A DNA stretch of 9,111 bases. Origin: Myxococcales bacterium. GTDB taxonomy: Bacteria > Myxococcota_A > UBA9160 > JALSIO01. The position numbers and the translations under genes are program-made. The stretch spans positions 1-9,111 of the forward strand of contig JALSIO010000766.1 of the NCBI GenBank assembly GCA_026989995.1, given 5' to 3'. The notes beneath the pieces were generated by a model. The model had not been told where the DNA came from, searched no databases, and worked only from the letters and a program-made list of their open reading frames with translations. Positions 5,963 through 9,111 of this stretch are shown one piece after another; within the stretch, counting starts at the first letter, position 1; each line of letters begins with the position of its first letter.

Positions 5963-6981
5963 TCCTGCGTCCGATCGGGCCGGGCGACCTCGACGACCTC
6001 GTGGCCCTCGCCGAGCAGCTCGACTCCGTGAATCTTCCGAGGGACCGCGACTTCCTCGAAGCGCGGATCGAAAGGAGCGTGCGCTCCTTCGCGGGGCACC
6101 TCGCCGACTGGCGCGACGGGGTCTACACCTTCGTGCTCGAAGACACGCAGACCGGGCGGTCGGTGGGCACCTCGATGATCCTCGCCAAGCACGGCCGGCC
6201 CGAGCATCCCTTCTGCTGGCTCGAGGTCTCCACCGAGGAGCGCCGGAGCGAGGAGCTCCGGCGTCGCTTCGTGCACCAGAAGCTGCGACTCCGCTTCAGC
6301 GAGGACGGCCCCACCGAGATCGGGGGGCTCGTGCTCGAGCCCGCCTACCGCCATCACCCCGCCCGCTGCGGCAAGGCGCTGTCGACCGTCCGGTTCGCGT
6401 ACATGGCGCTCCACCCCGACGATTTCGAACGGGAGGTGGTCGCCGAGATGCTCTCGCCCTTCGACGCGGACGGAACCAATCGGCTCTGGGAGGCCTTCGG
6501 CGCGCGGTTCACCGGGCTTTCCTACCGCGAGGCCGACCACCTCTCCGCGCGCACCAAGCAGTTCATCGCCGATCTCTTTCCCCAGGACCCGGTCTACGCG
6601 ACGCTCTTCCCGGAGAACGTCCGGGAGGTGATCGGCCGGCCGAATCCCACCTCGGTGGCCGCCGTGCGCATTCTCGAGCGGGTGGGCTTCCAGTACCTGA
6701 ACCAGGTCGACCCCTTCGACGGAGGGCCCTACTACGGGGCTGCGCGCGATGCCATCACCTGCGTGCGGGACCGGCGGGAGCTCGTGCTGCCCGGGGCCCC
6801 GGCACCCGAGGACGACCCGCCTCGCGGACCGCTCGCGCTTCTCTCGGCCGAGGGGAAGCGGGGCTTCCGTGCCACGGTCGTCCCCCTCGACGAGGAGGGC
6901 TCCCCGGCGGTCACCGCGGCGGCGCGGGAGGCCCTCGGCGTGGCGGCGGGCGACCGCGTCCTGGTGACGCCACTTCCGTGA
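5956..6981 (+). CDS. astA: Arginine N-succinyltransferase (AstA family)
   Basis: AstA transfers succinyl from succinyl-CoA to the alpha-amino group of arginine, the first step of the AST arginine-catabolic pathway in the cytoplasm. The 341 residues match the family length (E. coli AstA is 344). Recognisable family segments are LILRPIGPGDL at the N-terminus, ARIERSVRSF (36-45), YTFVLEDTQTG (57-67), a LEPAYR strand (127-132), REVVAEM (159-165), KQFIADLFPQDPVY (201-214), VIGRPNPTS (225-233) and GFQYLNQVDPFDGGP (244-258). The CoA-binding loop region reads YRHHPARCGKALS (131-143) instead of the compact RxxGxG-like loop I recall in gamma-proteobacterial AstA, so this is a divergent subtype. It starts at GTG 5956 with a 7-nt overlap (GTGCTGA) with the aminotransferase, which suggests translational coupling. 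Ornithine as an alternative substrate (AruF/AruG-like) is possible. Confidence 0.9.
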   Translation: MLILRPIGPGDLDDLVALAEQLDSVNLPRDRDFLEARIERSVRSFAGHLADWRDGVYTFVLEDTQTGRSVGTSMILAKHGRPEHPFCWLEVSTEERRSEELRRRFVHQKLRLRFSEDGPTEIGGLVLEPAYRHHPARCGKALSTVRFAYMALHPDDFEREVVAEMLSPFDADGTNRLWEAFGARFTGLSYREADHLSARTKQFIADLFPQDPVYATLFPENVREVIGRPNPTSVAAVRILERVGFQYLNQVDPFDGGPYYGAARDAITCVRDRRELVLPGAPAPEDDPPRGPLALLSAEGKRGFRATVVPLDEEGSPAVTAAAREALGVAAGDRVLVTPLP

Positions 6982-6992
6982 GGCCGCGGCTC

Positions 6993-6999
6993 GGGGAGG
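6993..6999 (+). promoter_or_regulatory. Ribosome binding site for astD
   Basis: GGGGAGG ends 4 nt before GTG 7004. An in-frame TGA at 6965-6967 limits any upstream extension to about 12 codons without a start, so GTG 7004 is well supported. Confidence 0.7.
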
Positions 7000-7003
7000 C
7001 CCC

Positions 7004-8425
7004 GTGACCGAGTTCCTGACCAGCGTCTCTCCGGCCGACCCGCGGGACGAGGTCGGACGCTTCCCGGTGTGGGACGCCCGGGCCCTCGACGAGGCCGTCT
7101 CCCGGGCCCGGGAGGCCTTCCCCACCTGGCGCGCCACGCCCTTCGAGGAGCGGGCGTCCCTGCTCCGCCGCTTTCGGGACGCCGTCCGTGCGGACGCCGA
7201 GCCGCTCGCGCGGCTGATCAGCCGGGAGATGGGCAAGGCCCTCTGGGAGGCGCGGGCGGAGGTCGCCTCCGTGGCCGCGAAGATCGACCTCACGCTCGAG
7301 GAGGGAATGCACTTCGTGGCGCCGCTCGAGGCGCGCCCGGGCACCCGCGCGGGCTTCCACCCCCGCGGTGTGCTCGCCGTGCTCGGCCCCTTCAACTTCC
7401 CGGCCCATCTCCCGAACGGCCACATCGCCCCAGCCCTCGCCACCGGCAACACGGTGGTCTTCAAGCCGAGCGAGCTCACCCCCGCGGTGGGCGATCGGCT
7501 CGCGCGGCTCTACCGCAACGCCGGGCTTCCACCGGGGGTGCTCGAGATCGTCCACGGCCGCGCCGAGACCGGGGCCCTGCTCGCCGCCCACCCGGGTGTC
7601 GACGGCGTGCTCTTCACCGGCTCCTGGGCCGCGGGCCGGGCCATCCAGGAGGCGACCCTCGACCAGCCGCACAAGATCCTCGCGCTCGAGATGGGCGGGA
7701 AGAATGGAATTCTCGTCCTGCGGGACGCCGACCTCGATCTCGCGGTGGCGGAGACCGCGATCTCCATCTGCGCCACCACCGGGCAGCGCTGCACCTGCGC
7801 CAGCCGCGTCTTCGTGGAGGAGCCCCTCGTCGATTCCTTCACCGAGCGGCTGCGGGCCGTGCTGCGCGGCGTCCGGGTGGGCCCGCCCCTCGACCCGGGC
7901 GTGTTCATGGGGCCCCTGGTCTCGCCAGCGGCCCACCAGAAGCTGGCGCGGTTCCGGGCCCTGGCGGCGGAGGCGGGGGGCGAGCGGCTGCTTCCGGCCG
8001 AGGTGGACCACCTTCCCCCCTACACGGCCCCCGGGCTCACCCGCTTCGCCGACGCCCGGCAGAAACACCCCTACCTGCGGGAGGAGATCTTCGGACCGGA
8101 GGCCGCAGTCCTTCCGGTGGTGGACCTCGAGCACGGCATCGCCGCCCTGAACGATTCCGACTACGGCCTCGCAGCGTCGGTGTTCAGCCGGAACCGCAGG
8201 GCCTTCGAGCAGGCCGTGGGCCGGGTCGCGGTGGGCGTGCTCAACTGGAACCGCGGCACGGTGGGAGCCAGCGGCCGGCTCCCCTTCGGCGGCCTCCGAA
8301 AGAGCGGAAACGACCGGCCCGCGGGAATCCTCTCCGCGGTCTACTGCACCTTCCCCCAGGCCCATCTCGAGCACCCCGGGGGCTTCGATCCGGCGAGCCT
8401 TCCGCCCGGGATGCCGCCGCCGTGA
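7004..8425 (+). CDS. astD: N-succinylglutamate 5-semialdehyde dehydrogenase (AstD)
   Basis: AstD oxidises succinylglutamate semialdehyde to succinylglutamate with NAD(P)+, the fourth step of the AST pathway. The 473-residue protein is a full aldehyde-dehydrogenase fold. It shows LGPFNFPAHLPNGHIAPAL (127-145) with Asn131, the cofactor-contacting Lys154 in FKPSELTP, LFTGS (203-207), LEMGGKN with Glu229, and catalytic Cys263 in TTGQRCTCASR. EEIFGP (360-365), NWNRGTVGASGRLPFGG (414-430) and SGNDRPA (434-440) follow. The paired Cys of GQRCTC, the FPxHLPNGHI stretch and the NWN...GAS...PFGG...SGNxRP signature are typical of AstD rather than generic aldehyde dehydrogenases. It lacks about 20 residues at the N-terminus compared with E. 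coli AstD (492 aa), beginning at SVSPADP. It follows astA by 22 nt and overlaps the next gene by 4 nt. Confidence 0.93.
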   Translation: MTEFLTSVSPADPRDEVGRFPVWDARALDEAVSRAREAFPTWRATPFEERASLLRRFRDAVRADAEPLARLISREMGKALWEARAEVASVAAKIDLTLEEGMHFVAPLEARPGTRAGFHPRGVLAVLGPFNFPAHLPNGHIAPALATGNTVVFKPSELTPAVGDRLARLYRNAGLPPGVLEIVHGRAETGALLAAHPGVDGVLFTGSWAAGRAIQEATLDQPHKILALEMGGKNGILVLRDADLDLAVAETAISICATTGQRCTCASRVFVEEPLVDSFTERLRAVLRGVRVGPPLDPGVFMGPLVSPAAHQKLARFRALAAEAGGERLLPAEVDHLPPYTAPGLTRFADARQKHPYLREEIFGPEAAVLPVVDLEHGIAALNDSDYGLAASVFSRNRRAFEQAVGRVAVGVLNWNRGTVGASGRLPFGGLRKSGNDRPAGILSAVYCTFPQAHLEHPGGFDPASLPPGMPPP

Positions 8426-9111
8426 GCTCGGCATCCGGATGGCGCCGCGCCGTGCTCATGGGCGATCCCCGGCACTTCAGCGTGAAGGGCGGTGCCAACC
8501 CCCACACCCGCACCCGTCTGGGCCTCCGGCGTCGGGTGGACCGCGAGCTCGCCATCCGCCAGTGGGGCCGCCTGCGCGACGTGCTCCTCGAGCTCGGCGT
8601 CCGCATCGTGGTGGTGCCCCCGGACCCCGAGCACCCGGGCCTCGTGTACCCGGCCAACGCGGGTTTCCTCACCGGCCTCGACGCGCGAAAGCCCTTCACC
8701 GAGAAGACCTTCTACCTCGCCAACCTCCTCCCGACCCGTGCCGGCGAAAAGCCGCACTACCGCCGGGTGCTGGAATCCGCGGGCTATCGATGTGCCGAGA
8801 TCGACCCGGCGTACCGCTTCGAGGGCGAGGCGGACTTCTTTCCCGCAGGCGAGATCTACATCCTGACCTGGGGCCAGATCAAGCGGCAGCGCTTCGTCCC
8901 CACCCTCGGCTGGCCGCCCTGGCGCCGCGTCTACGGCTTCCGCACCGATCGGCGGGTGGTCGCGGTGCTCTCGGAGATCGTACGACCCCGACCGGTGCAC
9001 CGCTTCGAGCTCGTCCGCGAGACCCACTACCACGGGGATACGGCGCTCTGCGCCTTCGGCCCGAACCGGGAGTTCCTGCTCGCCTGGCGCAAGGCCCTCA
9101 CCCCCACGGGC
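8422..9111 (+). CDS. Amidinotransferase/DDAH-like guanidino-group-modifying enzyme, candidate for the AstB step (3' end missing)
   Basis: The frame is open for 230 codons to the right edge. The superfamily (dimethylargininase, arginine deiminase, amidinotransferases, AstB) uses a Cys nucleophile with a His and acidic residues on guanidino substrates. Visible features are the N-terminal DPRHFSVKGGANPHTR (15-30), VYPANAGFL (75-83), a GEKPHYRRVLESAGY segment (108-122), FEGEADFF (133-140) with the acidic residues, YGFRTDRRV (171-179), and THYHGDTALC (201-210) with His204 as the likely catalytic His. The catalytic Cys is expected near the C-terminus, beyond the window. There is a seeming insertion at about 148-170 between the acidic motif and YGFRTD. 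The start is GTG 8422, overlapping the astD stop as GTGA; alternatives are GTG 8452 and ATG 8458. Position in an ast-type operon suggests action on succinylarginine, but deiminase versus dihydrolase chemistry cannot be told from this fragment. Confidence 0.78.
   Translation, partial: MSSASGWRRAVLMGDPRHFSVKGGANPHTRTRLGLRRRVDRELAIRQWGRLRDVLLELGVRIVVVPPDPEHPGLVYPANAGFLTGLDARKPFTEKTFYLANLLPTRAGEKPHYRRVLESAGYRCAEIDPAYRFEGEADFFPAGEIYILTWGQIKRQRFVPTLGWPPWRRVYGFRTDRRVVAVLSEIVRPRPVHRFELVRETHYHGDTALCAFGPNREFLLAWRKALTPTG

Noticed and set aside
5626..8434. Two long minus-strand open frames opposite astA and astD
   Set aside because: The plus-strand genes have complete family motifs, ribosome sites and coupled starts. 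The antisense translations show none.
8422..9111. Calling the last gene astB outright
   Set aside because: Operon position favours the AstB step, but the visible motifs are of the DDAH/amidinotransferase type and the C-terminal catalytic Cys is off the window, so a family-level call is safer.

Overview
The window is very G+C-rich (roughly 70% by eye) and densely coding, with many GTG starts. It carries a sigma-54-type flagellin promoter, a large GxSxG hydrolase with paired cysteines, and an arginine-succinyltransferase-type operon. Together these suggest a motile Gram-negative bacterium, most plausibly of a high-GC deltaproteobacterial type such as Myxococcota or a relative. That placement is an inference from gene content and base composition; there is no rRNA or other marker here to fix it.

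Layout. Bases 1-1998 (+) are the C-terminal part of a large, probably exported alpha/beta-hydrolase-like protein cut by the left edge. Bases 1999-2578 hold no convincing gene but contain the flagellin control region: a near-consensus sigma-54 (-24/-12) promoter at 2427-2442, a G+C-rich leader with a strong hairpin, and a strong ribosome binding site. A compact 275-residue flagellin follows (2579-3406, +). A perfect 13-bp hairpin without a T-tract (3445-3477) lies between the flagellin and a convergent gene for an endonuclease/exonuclease/phosphatase-fold protein (3493-4407, -). That gene is divergent from a four-gene operon running to the right edge.

The operon (4583 to the window end, +) is tightly packed: a class III PLP aminotransferase, AstA (arginine N-succinyltransferase), AstD (succinylglutamate-semialdehyde dehydrogenase), and a partial protein of the amidinotransferase/DDAH-like guanidino-group-modifying superfamily. 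The first two genes overlap by 7 nt and the last two by 4 nt; astA and astD are 22 nt apart. In the classical AST pathway arginine is succinylated (AstA), stripped of its guanidino group (AstB), transaminated (AstC), oxidised (AstD) and desuccinylated (AstE). The aminotransferase sits where AstC is expected. The last gene sits where AstB is expected, but its sequence looks DDAH/amidinotransferase-like rather than like classical AstB. The most interesting possibility is therefore a variant AST pathway in which a different branch of the superfamily removes nitrogen from succinylarginine. No astE is visible; it could lie beyond the right edge.

Long open frames on the opposite strand and in alternate frames are common here. 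They are explained by the high G+C content and were not annotated.
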